A stretch of 64,000 nt of DNA from Coix lacryma-jobi var. lacryma-jobi (lineage: Eukaryota; Streptophyta; Magnoliopsida; Poales; Poaceae). A program made the translations under genes and the position numbers. Position 1 is the first letter of the stretch. Every line of letters begins with the position of its first letter. Under the pieces are notes generated by a model. That model ran no database searches. It saw only the letters and a program-made list of their open reading frames with translations, and was not told where the DNA came from. The DNA is taken from assembly GCA_009763385.1 (NCBI GenBank), contig CM019826.1, positions 62,559,790-62,623,789 of the forward strand, written 5' to 3'. Shown here one piece after another: positions 8,919 to 21,027 of the stretch.

Positions 8919-11298
8919 TAACTCTCAGTTTGCTTCTTTCTGTTCTTCTAATGGAATCGAGCATCAGTTTTCTTCTCCTTATGTCCCTCAGCAGAACGGT
9001 GTTGTTGAGCGCAAGAACCGGACCCTTGTTGAGATGGCCAGGACGATGCTCGATGAGCATAGGACTCCTAGGCGTTTTTGGGCCGAGGCAATCAACACCG
9101 CTTGCCATGTTTCAAATCGCATCTTTCTTCGTGCTTTGATGAAAAAGACTTCTTATGAGTTGCGTTTTGGACGGGTACCCGAGGTGTCTCATTTTCGGGT
9201 GTTTGGGTGTAAGTGCTTTATCCTGAAGCAAGGTAATTTGGACAAATTTGAATCTCGCTCTGCTGATTGGGTGTTTCTTGGTTATGCTTCTTATTCACGT
9301 GCTTATCGAGTTCTTAACCTTGAAACTAACCGGATAGTGGAGACCTGCGAGGTCACATTCGACGAAACTATGCCTTGTGTTTCTTCTGCTTTTGATGTTG
9401 CAGGAGAACAGGAGATGGGAGAGACCATCTTTGTGGAGGAGGAGCAGGAGAATGCCGATTGGGGTGATCCTGAGCCAACTCCACTGGCTGCCCCCGTCGA
9501 CCCTGCGACGTCTACTTCAGCTCGAGGACCTGATCCCACGACGTCTTCTTCTTGGGGTCCTCTAGAGCCACCTCTCTAGCGAGCACCCGCTGCACCTGAG
9601 GGAGCGACAGCATCTGGCGAGAGGGAGGCAACTTCGGCGAGGCAAGCGCCCCGAAGCGTTCAGCAAGTTCATCCTCCGCGTCAGATGATCGGCGGCATCG
9701 ACCAGCGAGTCATGCGGTCGCGAACGTATGAAATCTCTGACTTTGCTCATTCTGCATTCGTTGCTTCTTTTGAGCCCAAAGATGTTGGACACACACTTTC
9801 TGATCCTAACTGGGTCAATGCCATGCATGAGGAGCTAGAAAACTTTGAGCGAAACCAAGTTTGGACCCTAGTTCCACCTCCACCAGAATGCCACCCTATA
9901 GGTACCAAATGGGTTTTCAATAACAAAGAGGGTGAGGATGGGATAGTAGTGAGGAACAAGGCTAGGTTAGTAGCCTAGGGTTTCTGCCAAAAAGAGGGGA
10001 TAGACTATGAGGAAACCTTTGCCCCTGTAGCCTGTTTAGAAGCCATTAGAATTATTCTAGCCTTTGCTGCTTCGAAGGGTTTTAAGCTTTACCAGATGGA
10101 TGTCAAGAGTGCTTTCTTGAATGGGTATATAGAGGAAGAGGTTTATGTTAGGCAACCCCCTGGTTTCAAGGATCCCAAGTTTCCAAACCATGTTTATAAA
10201 CTTTCAAAAGCTTTGTATGGTTTGAAACAAGCCCCGAGAGCGTCGTATGATCGTTTGAAAACCTTTTTACTCTCCAAGGGTTTTAAAATGGGACGGGTCG
10301 ATAGAACTTTGTTTCTCCTCAAGTAAGGCAATGATACTCTGTTAGTCCAGATTTACGTGGATGACATCATCTTTGCTGGCTCTTCTCATGCGCTTGTTGC
10401 AAAGTTTTCAGATACTATGAGCAGGGAGTTCGAGATGAGTATGATGGGCGAGTTAACTTTCTTCCTCGGGTTGCAAATTAAGCAAACCCGAGACGGGACG
10501 TTTGTGCATCAAGGAAAATACACGAAGGATATCCTGAAGAAATTCAACATGGGCGAGGCCAAGCCTCTTACGACGCCCATGCCGACGACTGCGGCGATAG
10601 ACGCGGATCAGGACGGAGAGCCGGTTGACCAGAAGGAGTACAGAAGCATGATTGGCTCGCTTCTGTACCTAACGGCGACGAGGCCAGATATACAGTTTTA
10701 TGTGTGTCTGTGCGCTCGTTTTCAGGCGTCTCCTCGGACTTCCCACAAGCAAGCGGTCAAGCGCATCATGAGGTACCTCCGATACATTCCTGAGTTCGGA
10801 CTTTGGTACTCTTCTTCTTCAACTCTTTCGCTTTGTGGTTATTCCGATGCGGATTTTGCCGGCTGTCGGCTTGAGCGCAAGTCTACTTATGGGACTTGTC
10901 AGTTTCTTGGCTCTTCTTTGGTCTCGTGGTCTTCTCGCAAACAGTCGAACGTAGCCCAGTCTACTACTGAAGCCGAGTATGTTGCCGCTGCTTCTTGTGC
11001 TTCGCAGCTTTTATGGATGGTTGCTACATTGCGTGATTTTGGTCTAGATTTCAGTCGGGTCCCTTTGCTTTGCGATAGCACTTCTGCCATTAGTGTAGCA
11101 AAGAACCCTGTTCTTCACTCCAAGACCAAGCACATCGATGTTCGCTTTCACTTTCTTCGTGATCACTATGAGAAAGGCGACATTGATCTTAGGCATGTAG
11201 ACACCCATAACCAGGTTGCGGATATCTTCACCAAGCCTTTGGATCTCTCAACTTTTGCTAGGTTGAGAGGTGAGCTTGGTGTGTGTTTCCCCTTTTAG
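8919..11298 (+). pseudogene. Copia pol fragment, internal copy 1: integrase C-part, RT, RNase H
   Basis: Begins inside the integrase core (SPYVPQQNGVVERKNRT, keeping the third catalytic residue Glu) and has no start of its own. The RT segment has MDVKSAFLNG (10096) and the catalytic YVDD (about 10353-10364). RNase H follows with YSDADFAG, TEAEY and the terminal HVDTHNQVADIFTKPL. In-frame stops occur at 9577-9579, 9976-9978 and 10324-10326, each in a context where one C-to-T change would explain it. Apart from isolated substitutions it is identical to 18648-21027. Gag, protease and the first integrase half are absent by deletion, so it is non-functional. Confidence 0.85.
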
Positions 11299-12999
11299 AT
11301 GGGGGAAGCATTTTGCTTGTTGTAAAATAAACTGACTTTCTGATCCTTTTGTTTTTGGGTCTTGAGTCTTTTTGTTTTTATTTTGGCTCCGATTCTGACT
11401 TCATCATGCATATATCTTTCACTTTCAAGGTTCATGTCTATATTCCTTAGAATGAATTTATGCTCTGATTAGTGTATGCTTCGATGATATATGATGATGC
11501 TTGTAGCTTAGGCTCTCCTTGATCACTGCTACAGTTTGTGAGCTAAGCTAATTTTTCAGAACGTTGAACATGCTTAATGAACTTAAAACTTGATACATGT
11601 TCACCATTGAGATGGGCAACTAGCATGTGTAGGATGTGTTGAGGTCACTTGAGCTATTTTATATATGCTAGGTTGCTATGTCTCTAGTTCTGAGTCATTC
11701 ACCTGCTTGGACTGTTCATGTTCTGCTTAAAATGAACCAAGTTGTAGTGAATTGAAAAGATCGAGATGGGATTGCTTTGTCAGCACATCACGGTATTGAG
11801 ACTGTTTCTCATAGCACTTTGAGTTAAACTTGAGCCGTGTAGTGTAAGACCGAAACCGATGCTTTAAGCTCCTGATTGCATATGCATAGGCTTAGCACGG
11901 TTGAAAAGTTAGGCAAAGACAAGCTTTTAACCTCTCGCAATCACATGCTGAATTTAAACTTGTGTTAATAACCGCTGAATTTTCTCCAATAAAATCTGAA
12001 AACAAGTCTATGTTTCATTCTATAGCATGATGGTTGAACCTTGCTAGGGGTAGTTCACCTTGTATACATGTTTAAGCACTTGTTTGACTTCCTGTCTATA
12101 CATGCTCAGTGCTATTTTGATGGTGAAACTCCTTTCTGAATGGCTTAAAACTGCTCACTTGGCTTATGCATTCATATCTTGTTTTCGGTGATTAGTTTGA
12201 GCCTTTGCTAGCACTTGTGTATGCTGCTATGTAGTCGGGTCAGCACTCATTAGAGCATTCTTTCACTCTTTCGAGTATATACTTGAAGCTGCTAACATGC
12301 ATTTTTGACTCATGTGCATTTTCTTGACTCTGATAGGCATGACCTAACTCCGTTCTGCTGTTTTGAGCTCTTTTCCCCTCTCTTTTGTTTGCAAATTGCC
12401 CCCAAGGGGGAGAATGTTTCCAATGATGAGATTTTTCGATTTTCTGTGGTGACAATTTGCAACTTATCCTTCACTTGCTGAGGGGGAGTTCTTTGAGTGA
12501 GGGGGAGTTTTTCTGCCTGCTTTGAGTCATCTCTTATTTGATGGTTCTTGATTGGTATTGGGCTTACTGCAGGTTGTGTTGAGCCTCGGTGCCTCTATCT
12601 AGAGGGACTAGCAGTAGCTGCTTCTTATGCAGTCTTCATTTGGTCTCGAGCTTTCAGCAAATGGTGTTGAGCCTTTTCTGCCTCTTCTTGAGGACTAGCT
12701 TGTTTCTGACTTAGTTGCGTCGAGCCGTTGCCCATGTCTTTGGGAACCAAGTCTTGTGCTCTAATTTTGATCGAGTTTTGCTCTCTAATGAGTTGTTGCT
12801 CTGATTTTCTGCTTGGTTGTGTCGAACCGGTGCCCATGTCTTCGGGGACCAAGCTTCGCCTATCTTGAGTTGTTCTTCTTCGGCCTTTTCTTTGGCTTTT
12901 GGACATCTCGAGTAAGTTTTCTTCTTCTATCCAATTCTGCTTCCTTTTATTTTTGTTACGATTACTGTGAGTTGAGGATGCACTCATCAAGGGGGAGAT
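11299..12999 (+). other. 3' spacer and polypurine tract of internal copy 1
   Basis: Non-coding stretch between the end of pol and LTR2, typical of SIRE-type Copia. It contains several G-rich runs (aagggggagaatg near 12401, gagggggagtt near 12480) and degenerate repeats of a gtcgarccg...ggaccaag phrase around 12580-12850. It ends with the polypurine tract AAGGGGGAGAT (12989-12999) abutting LTR2. The minus-strand ORF through here crosses into the LTR and is not supported as a gene. Confidence 0.7.
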
Positions 13000-13440
13000 T
13001 GAGAACACAAGGTTGATATGTGCCCTTGTGGTTCCCTTCCTGAGTGACGAGTGATCGATCAACGGGCAACATGTATCTTGGCTGTGTTGATGTGCAGGTG
13101 CAAAGCTCGGACAGTGGTCGAAGATGAGGTGACGGTCAAGTAGGGACGTGTCGTGCCGACGGACCGGGAGCGGTGAAGGGCGGATGTGGAGCTTGGACCG
13201 ACGGACCGGGAGACCTGAGGACCAGCTGTGGTAGCTGGCACGTGGCGTTGACAAGCAAGAGTACATGGGGATGTGCGGTGCATCGGCCAAGTCGGGAGGA
13301 AAGTGATGGCGTCGTGACACTTGGCGGGAGGCCGAGAAGGATGGCGAATGCACTGTGCCCGGCGTGGAGGCTGGACATGCTCTGGCATCGGTGCTGGAAC
13401 TCGGGGTGTGCAAACCACATCCCGCCTACGGCGCGGGTTC

Positions 13441-13647
13441 GGTAGCTGAGCCTCGAAAAGCTACCCTCGACGGTTTCCGAGTTTGGGCCTCAAAACTCGG
13501 GGTGACCGGTTTCCGAGTTTGGGCCTCAAAACTCGGCGTGGACGGTTTCCAAGTTTGGGCCTCAAAACCTGGGTGCGCGGGTTTCTGAGTTTGGGCCACA
13601 AAACTCAGCATGAGGACTGGTTTCCCGGTTTCGGCCTCAAAACCGGG
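13441..13647. repeat. Covarying hairpin array, copy in LTR2
   Basis: Same five-hairpin array as in LTR1. The upstream relative is longer here (GGTAGCT...AGCTACC). Unit 3 has one unpaired substitution (CCAAGTTT against AAACCTGG), the only broken stem; it is intact in LTR1 and LTR3, so it is a recent single mutation. Confidence 0.9.
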
Positions 13648-14512
13648 GGGAGGTCCGCAAAAAGGACGGTCGACGCGTGGCGGCGTGGAGAGGCTGACGC
13701 GGAGGCGATGCTATCCACGAGGTAGGCGCGGCGGTCGATTGGGCGGCACGTGGCGGCATCCTGAGGCTTGCGTCGAGGCGAAGCTAAGGGTGAGGAAGGT
13801 GCGTGGCCGTCAGATCAGCCAGCAGCAGAGTTGGACCGGGATACCCCTAGGGTTGGCCGCTTCGCTCTTGTATCTAGGGGTAGAAAGGGGATTATTGTTT
13901 TAGGCTATAAATAAGAGAGGCACCCCTCCTCTCCCTCTATCCTTGCAGTCATTTGTTTCTAAGCTCTCTCTCTCTCTAGCCCTCGCTTAGGTTCTAATCA
14001 TACCTCGCTGCAAGCGATCCGCAGAGACGGGAATCATACCTCTGTGTATTTGGATCTTTTGAGGAAACGAGACTGTATTCTCGTTGTCTCCTCGTGTGGA
14101 GGAATTTCGGCTGAAATCAAATCGTGTCTTGTGTGTTGTGTTCTTCACGTTTTGGTTTTTCATCTCTCGGAGATTTGCATCGTTCTCCCTCTCCGCGAGA
14201 TGATTTTTGATTCCACTTGAATCAATTTGTTCTTGGTCGTGAGCCCCTTCTTTCTACCGAAGGAATTCTCTCCTAACCTCACGAATCCATAGATCGGGTT
14301 GATTTCGTGTTCGTTCTTCGTTCTTCCCCCTTTTACGGTGATCCACGAATCTCTCTTGATTGACTTGGTTTGGTGCGATGATTTCTTAGGATTAGCACCC
14401 CAATACATAGAGGATCACCTGGGAGAAGTTTGATCAAAGCCTCTTTTGATTTGGTGAAATTCCGATCGATTTGCCTTTTTGTCCCGAGCAGAATTGTGCT
14501 TTCTGTTCATCC

Positions 14513-14774
14513 GCGGACTGTCCGCGCCCCCAGTGGCGGACAGTCCGGGGATCGGGATTCGGCTGGTTCAGTCAGGTGCAGACCCCTGACTGTTCACTGT
14601 CTAGTGAACGGCGGACAGTCCGCGGTACAAACCCGCGGACAGTCCGAGACCTGTCCAGCAGACTTACAACACTGTTTGGTTTCTGTGTTTTTGCCGGCGG
14701 ACAGTCCGGACTCCCAGTGTCGGACAGTCCGGCGTTCAGCGGACAGTCCGGGACCCTGACCCCGGACAGTCCGT
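14513..14774. repeat. CGGACAGTCCG palindrome array in LTR2
   Basis: Eight palindromic copies, all symmetrical. The first has T instead of A at the centre (CGGAC-T-GTCCG), which keeps the symmetry. They sit in the transcribed leader downstream of the TATA box. Confidence 0.85.
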
Positions 14775-15018
14775 GAAACTGCTGATTGTGCAGTTTTGTT
14801 CCTTGGCTTTGTCAGTTGGTTTTGGGGTTTCTCCGGAGGTTCCGCTGTACCACTATGACATCTCCTAGGGTATCCACCTACTCGTAGGTCGTGAACTCTC
14901 CGGTCGATTCGAGTCTTCGCTTTTGGGGTGACTTTCTGGGACAAGGGCCATACTATTCACGAGTTGAATTTGAGGCTCCCATTCACCCCCCCTCTGGTCG
15001 CTAATCCAGTCCTTCAAT

Positions 15019-15030
15019 TGGTATCGGAGC
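15019..15030 (+). promoter_or_regulatory. Primer-binding site, initiator-Met tRNA type
   Basis: TGGTATCGGAGC begins two bases after the LTR2 end (CCTTCA). This is the usual Copia primer site and confirms the LTR boundary. Confidence 0.85.
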
Positions 15031-15079
15031 CGGTTAAGGATCTCTTCTACCTTAATCGGTTTCGGATCCTAAGGGCGAC

Positions 15080-17818
15080 ATGGAACGAGGGAACGGCAAG
15101 GCTCCTTGGTTCGATGGAACAAACTATCCCTATTGGAAGATTTGGATGCGTGCTTATCTCAATAGCATCGGATCTTCTGTCTAGGAGATATGCGAGAATG
15201 CTGAGTACGTAGTCCTTGCGGCTCGTGTGGGTCAGATCCAGATTGACCAACACGAGGCCAACTCCAAGGCTCGTAATGCTCTTCTGGTCAGCATCTCCCT
15301 TCCTGAGTTCGAACGTGTTTCTAAGCTTGAGACGGCACGAGAAATCTGGGTGAAGCTTCAAAGCTATCATGAGGGGACCGCTCAGGTCAAGACCAGACTC
15401 TTCGAGACCTACAAGCGAGAGTACGAGAACTTTGTTCCGTTGGAGGGAGAAACGATTGACTCCATGTTAGCTCGTTTCCAAACGATTGTGAACAAGATGC
15501 GTGCCAATCGAGACAACCTACCCTATGATGATCATGAGAGGGCTCTCAAGTTGCTATACGCCCTGGATCGGAGGGTATGGGAGGTGAAGGTGTCGACCAT
15601 CATAGAGTCTCCATCCTATGACACCCTCACCGAGGACGAGCTGTTCAGCAAGCTCAAGTCCACCGAGATCGATCACCTGACTCAGGCCAAGCTGAAGAAC
15701 CCATCTTCACATACCATAGCTTTGGTCTCAGGCACGGGTGGATCGACTTTCTCTGCTGATGCTTCATCTCCTCTTGTTCCTTTGTTTTCTTTGCATACAG
15801 TCACAGAGGAGCAGTTGGAGGCGCTTGGAGACGATGAGCTCGCCCTCGCCATCACCCGATTCTCGCGGTTTCACAACAATCACCTGAATCGCCGGCGTGG
15901 TGGCGCACGCGAGGGCTGCTACAAGTGTGGTGATCTAGACCAGTTCATGGCGAACTTCCCCAAGAACGACAAGACCTTCCCCGGCAAGAACCGCAACTCC
16001 AGGCGCAAGGGCAAGCCGGAGAACAAGGCCGGGAAGAAGCAGAAGGGGGGCTACCGCCGAGAGGACATGGAGAAGGCTTTCGACGCCGGTCGGCGCGCCT
16101 TCCTCGCCACCATGAGCAACAGCGAGAAGACGTCCGACGGCGACTCCAGCGACGATGGGTCCGAGCACAAGACAGAAGAATGCTTCAATGGACTCTGCTT
16201 CTTCGGCCACTCCTCACAGGGCTTGTGCACCATGGCCCTGGACGAAGAGGACTCCAAGTGTCAGGCAAAGGACGCCGACACCGATGACGACGATGCTTCC
16301 AAGGTATCAAACTCTTCTCTTGTCGATCGTCTTACCGGTGAGCGTGATTCTCTCGTCGACATAGTTCTCGCTCAGGACAAGCAACTCAAGCGAGGTATCC
16401 GAGAGCGCAACGAGTTTAAGGCTAAGATGAATGAGACACTTAAGGAGCGTGAGTTCGCTAGGTCTGAGGTGAAGGTGACCGATGAGGAGGAGTGCGAGGA
16501 GTGCACGATGCATATGACAAACTTTGCCACCCTGCAAACCAAGTATGCCTCTTTGATTGAGGTGTATGATGAGCTGAAGAGTAGGCTAGACTTGGTGGGT
16601 GATTGCAAAGAGTGTCCCTCCCTGAAGAAGGAGCTGGAGGAAGTGAAGGCAAGACCTTGTTTGTTGGGTGCGTGCAAGTCCTGTCCTGGCTTGCGTACTG
16701 AGTTGGCAGAAGTTAGTGCCAAGCTTGCTGAAGCCTTGAAGGCCAGATCAGTTAGCACCTTGTCCGCTCCATGTGAGCGATGCGTGGGTATGGAGCTTGA
16801 GATTGCCAACTGTCGGCATGACAGGATGCAAACCGAGGAGGAAAACACATACCTTCGGTCCATCCTGAGTTGGGTGTCATGCAGTGAGCCGCAGCTGGGC
16901 ATGATGATCAGTCAGTTCAAGAGGGGAACTGATTGCTCGGGAGTAGGCTTTGCTTCAGGTGGGAAGGGCGCTAGTACCTTTGGCAAGATCGGTGAGTTTA
17001 GCGGAGTGAACCCGAGTGAGAAGCCATCCGCTATCCCTAAGCTTACCAAGATCACCCCACCTGAGCCTCCCAAGCCTATCACCAAGGATGGCATCCTTGA
17101 TGAACCTCCCAAGGCTCCACCTCGCAAGCAAGTGTGGGTTCCCAAACCTAACCATCTTAGGAACACACTTGACACCCTTCCTGACGTCTCTAGTGATCCC
17201 CTTCCGAGAGGCAAGCAGCCAGCCAGAGTGAACAACCCTCGCAACAATAGGAACCAACAACCCAAGAGAGTTGTAAGGTTTGAGTGCGAGTACTGTCACC
17301 GTGAGGGTCACCTAGCTGAGTTTTGCTTTCGGAGGAAGAGAGACGCTAGGAAGGAGTTGGAGCTGAACAACCAGGCCAGGCACAACCCTCTCCATGGTGT
17401 GCAAGGTCGGGGAGTTCAGAGGCAGGGTGCTAGACCTGGAGGAGCACCCCCTCAGGTTGCTAGGCCCCAGGCAGCGAGACCACAGGGTGGTGGTCGTGCC
17501 CGTCGCAGTTCCGGTTGTCCTCAATACGATCGTGAGCCGAGTGTAAGAGGTTTTGCTGATCAGTCCCATAGCGGACCACCTTTTCAGTATGGTGGTGATC
17601 GCTTAGCTCAAATGGGACAAGTAGGTCAGTATGGAGGATTTCCGTTCCATAGCGGACCACCCTTTTAGGTTGGTGGTGATCGCTATCCACCCATGGGATG
17701 AGGACAGTTTCGTGTTGCTACTAACACTTTTTCTAGGCCTATGACACAGCACTGGTATCCTTCTCAGTATACTAACCCCAGTGTTGTGCCATATGCTCAC
17801 TTCCTGCCTTTCTATTGA
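15080..17818 (+). pseudogene. SIRE-type Copia gag, internal copy 2
   Basis: Capsid protein gene. The start at 15080 gives MERGNGKAPWFDG, then NYPYWKIWM, the usual Copia gag N-terminus; a TAG at 15182-15184 interrupts it, after which the frame is open to 17668. Visible parts are the UBN2-like gag core (first ~200 residues), a first zinc knuckle around 15918 that is broken (its His and last Cys are replaced by Gln and Phe), a long Lys/Glu-rich coiled-coil region with four CxxC-type pairs, and an intact second CCHC knuckle (CEYCHREGHLAEFC, about 17284-17325). A Gly/Arg/Gln-rich tail follows. Further stops are at 17666 (TAG) and 17699 (TGA). The natural end is TGA at 17816-17818, overlapping the pol ATG. 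Confidence 0.85.
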
Positions 17819-20800
17819 TGCAGGAACTTCGGTTGGAGAACATGTGGCTCATGGATTCCGGGTGTTCGCGCCACATGACCGGAAAGAGGGAATGGTTTTC
17901 CAGCCTTAGCCCCGTGATGCACAAGGAGTACATCACTTTCGGGGATAATAGTAGAGGTAAGGTTGTTTCTCATGGAGCTATTAGGCTCAATGAGAACTTT
18001 GTCCTTAAGGATGTTGCCTTGGTTTCTTATTTGCATTTCAACTTGCTTTCGGTTTCGCAACTTCTTGAGGATGATTGTGAAGTGCATTTTAAGAAGGGTT
18101 TGAGTCGTGTTTTAGACCCTCGGGGAGATCTTGTTTGTCGGATCGTCCCTTTTGGCCGTGTTTTCAGAGCTGACTTTTCTCATTCTTTTGGCTCTGCTAG
18201 GTGTTTGATGGCTGGTCCTTCTTCTGATTTGTGGAAGTGGCATAGGAGGCTCGGCCACTTGAGTTTTGACTTGCTTGCAAGGCTTAGCTCACTTGGCCTA
18301 ATCCAAGGATTGCCCAAGCTTAAGTTTCAGAAGGACCTTGTTTGCCATCCTTGTCGTCACGGGAAGATGGTTGCTGCTTCTCACCCACCTGTTAATCAGG
18401 TGATGACAAAGCGACCCGATGAGCTTTTACACATGGACACAGTTGGTCCAGCTCGGGTTTGCTCAGCGGGTGGGAAGTGGAACATTCTAGTGATCGTTGA
18501 CGACTTTTCGAGGTACTCTTGGGTGTTCTTTATGAAGGGTAAGGATGAAGCTTTTTCTTTTGCTCGTGACTTGATTTTGAGGTTGAAAACTGAGTTTCCC
18601 CCTGATACCATTAGAGCTATTCGTAGCGAAAATGGTACTAAGTTTGATAACTCTCAGTTTGCTTCTTTCTGTTCTTCTAATGGAATCGAGCATCAGTTTT
18701 CTTCTCCTTATGTCCCTCAGCAGAACGGTGTTGTTGAGCGCAAGAACCGGACCCTTGTTGAGATGGCCAGGACGATGCTCGATGAGCATAGGACTCCTAG
18801 GCGTTTTTGGGCCGAGGCAATCAACACCGCTTGCCATGTTTCAAATCGCATCTTTCTTCGTGCTTTGATGAAAAAGACTTCTTATGAGTTGCGTTTTGGA
18901 CGGGTACCCGAGGTGTCTCATTTTCGGGTGTTTGGGTGTAAGTGCTTTATCCTGAAGCAAGGTAATTTGGACAAATTTGAATCTCGCTCTGCTGATTGGG
19001 TGTTTCTTGGTTATGCTTCTTATTCACGTGCTTATCGAGTTCTTAACCTTGAAACTAACCGGATAGTGGAGACCTGCGAGGTCACATTCGACGAAACTAT
19101 GCCTTGTGTTTCTTCTGCTTTTGATGTTGCAGGAGAACAGGAGATGGGAGAGACCATCTTTGTGGAGGAGGAGCAGGAGAATGCCGATTGGGGTGATCCT
19201 GAGCCAACTCCACTGGCTGCCCCCGTCGACCCTGCGACGTCTACTTCAGCTCGAGGACCTGATCCCACGACGTCTTCTTCTTGGGGTCCTCTAGAGCCAC
19301 CTCTCTAGCGAGCACCCGCTGCACCTGAGGGAGCGACAGCATCTGGCGAGAGGGAGGCAACTTCGGCGAGGCAAGCGCCCCGAAGCGTTCAGCAAGTTCA
19401 TCCTCCGCGTCAGATGATCGGCGGCATCGACCAGCGAGTCATGCGGTCGCGAACGTATGAAATCTCTCACTTTGCTCATTCTGCATTCGTTGCTTCTTTT
19501 GAGCCCAAAGATGTTGGACACACACTTTCTGATCCTAACTGGGTCAATGCCATGCATGAGGAGCTAGAAAACTTTGAGCGAAACCAAGTTTGGACCCTAG
19601 TTCCACCTCCACCAGAATGCCACCCTATAGGTACCAGATGGGTTTTCAATAACAAAGAGGGTGAGGATGGGATAGTAGTGAGGAACAAGGCTAGGTTAGT
19701 AGCCTAGGGTTTCTGCCAAAAAGAGGGGATAGACTATGAGGAAACCTTTGCCCCTGTAGCCCATTTAGAAGCCATTAGAATTATTCTAGCCTTTGCTGCT
19801 TCGAAGGGTTTTAAGCTTTACCAGATGGATGTCAAGAGTGCTTTCTTGAATGGGTATATAGAGGAAGAGGTTTATGTTAGGCAACCCCCTGGTTTCAAGG
19901 ATCCCAAGTTTCCAAACCATGTTTATAAACTTTCAAAAGCTTTGTATGGTTTGAAACAAGCCCCGAGAGCGTCGTATGATCGTTTGAAAACCTTTTTACT
20001 CTCCAAGGGTTTTAAAATGGGACGGGTCGATAGAACTTTGTTTCTCCTCAAGTAAGGCAATGATACTCTGTTAGTCCAGATTTACGTGGATGACATCATC
20101 TTTGCTGGCTCTTCTCATGCGCTTGTTGCAAAGTTTTCAGATACTATGAGCAGGGAGTTCGAGATGAGTATGATGGGCGAGTTAACTTTCTTCCTCGGGT
20201 TGCAAATTAAGCAAACCCGAGACGGGACGTTTGTGCATCAAGGAAAATACACGAAGGATATCCTGAAGAAATTCAACATGGGCGAGGCCAAGCCTCTTAC
20301 GACGCCCATGCCGACGACTGCGGCGATAGACGTGGATCAGGACGGAGAGCCGGTTGACCAGAAGGAGTACAGAAGCATGATTGGCTCGCTTCTGTACCTA
20401 ACGGCGACGAGGCCAGATATACAGTTTTCTGTGTGTCTGTGCGCTCGTTTTCAGGCGTCTCCTCGGACTTCCCACAAGCAAGCGGTCAAGCGCATCATGA
20501 GGTACCTCCGATACACTCCTGAGTTCGGACTTTGGTACTCTTCTTCTTCAACTCTTTCGCTTTGTGGTTATTCCGATGCGGATTTTGCCGGCTGTCGGCT
20601 TGAGCGCAAGTCTACTTATGGGACTTGTCAGTTTCTTGGCTCTTCTTTGGTCTCGTGGTCTTCTCGCAAACAGTCGAACGTAGCCCAGTCTACTACTGAA
20701 GCCGAGTATGTTGCCGCTGCTTCTTGTGCTTCGCAGCTTTTATGGATGGTTGCTACATTGCGTGATTTTGGTCTAGATTTCAGTCGGGTCCCTTTGCTTT

Positions 20801-21027
20801 GCGATAGCACTTCTGCCATTAGTGTAGCAAAGAACCCTGTTCTTCACTCCAAGACCAAGCACATCGATGTTCGCTTTCACTTTCTTCGTGATCACTATGA
20901 GAAAGGCGACATTGATCTTAGGCATGTAGACACCCATAACCAGGTTGCGGATATCTTCACCAAGCCTTTGGATCTCTCAACTTTTGCTAGGTTGAGAGGT
21001 GAGCTTGGTGTGTGTTTCCCCTTTTAG
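17818..21027 (+). pseudogene. SIRE-type Copia pol: protease, integrase, RT, RNase H
   Basis: Polyprotein for replication and integration. ATG 17818-17820 overlaps the gag TGA (TGATG), placing pol in the -1 frame. Domain order: aspartic protease with MDSGCSRHMTG (about residues 11-21), GAG-pre-integrase HHCC zinc region (WHRRLGH ... CHPCRHGK), integrase core, RT with YVDD (about 20082-20093), RNase H ending HVDTHNQVADIFTKPL. The integrase keeps the first Asp and final Glu, but the middle position reads SENG where Asp is expected. Stops at 19306, 19705 and 20053 are also present in internal copy 1. The order protease-IN-RT-RH is diagnostic of Copia. Not functional as it stands. Confidence 0.9.

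Larger units (their letters stand above)
13000..15016 (+). repeat. LTR2, the shared middle LTR of the Copia array
   Basis: 2,017 bp from TGAGAACACAAGG to GTCCTTCA. It serves as 3' LTR of copy 1 and 5' LTR of copy 2. A polypurine tract lies directly before it and an iMet-type primer site directly after it. By eye it differs from LTR3 at roughly a dozen to fifteen positions. Confidence 0.9.

Noticed and set aside
12625..13413. Long antisense ORF (262 codons) across the Copia spacer and LTR2, with internal repeats, and its counterpart at 22387-23142.
   Set aside because: It crosses the polypurine tract into the LTR, mirrors repeat structure of the other strand, and the two copies are too similar for conservation to mean anything. 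No recognisable domain.
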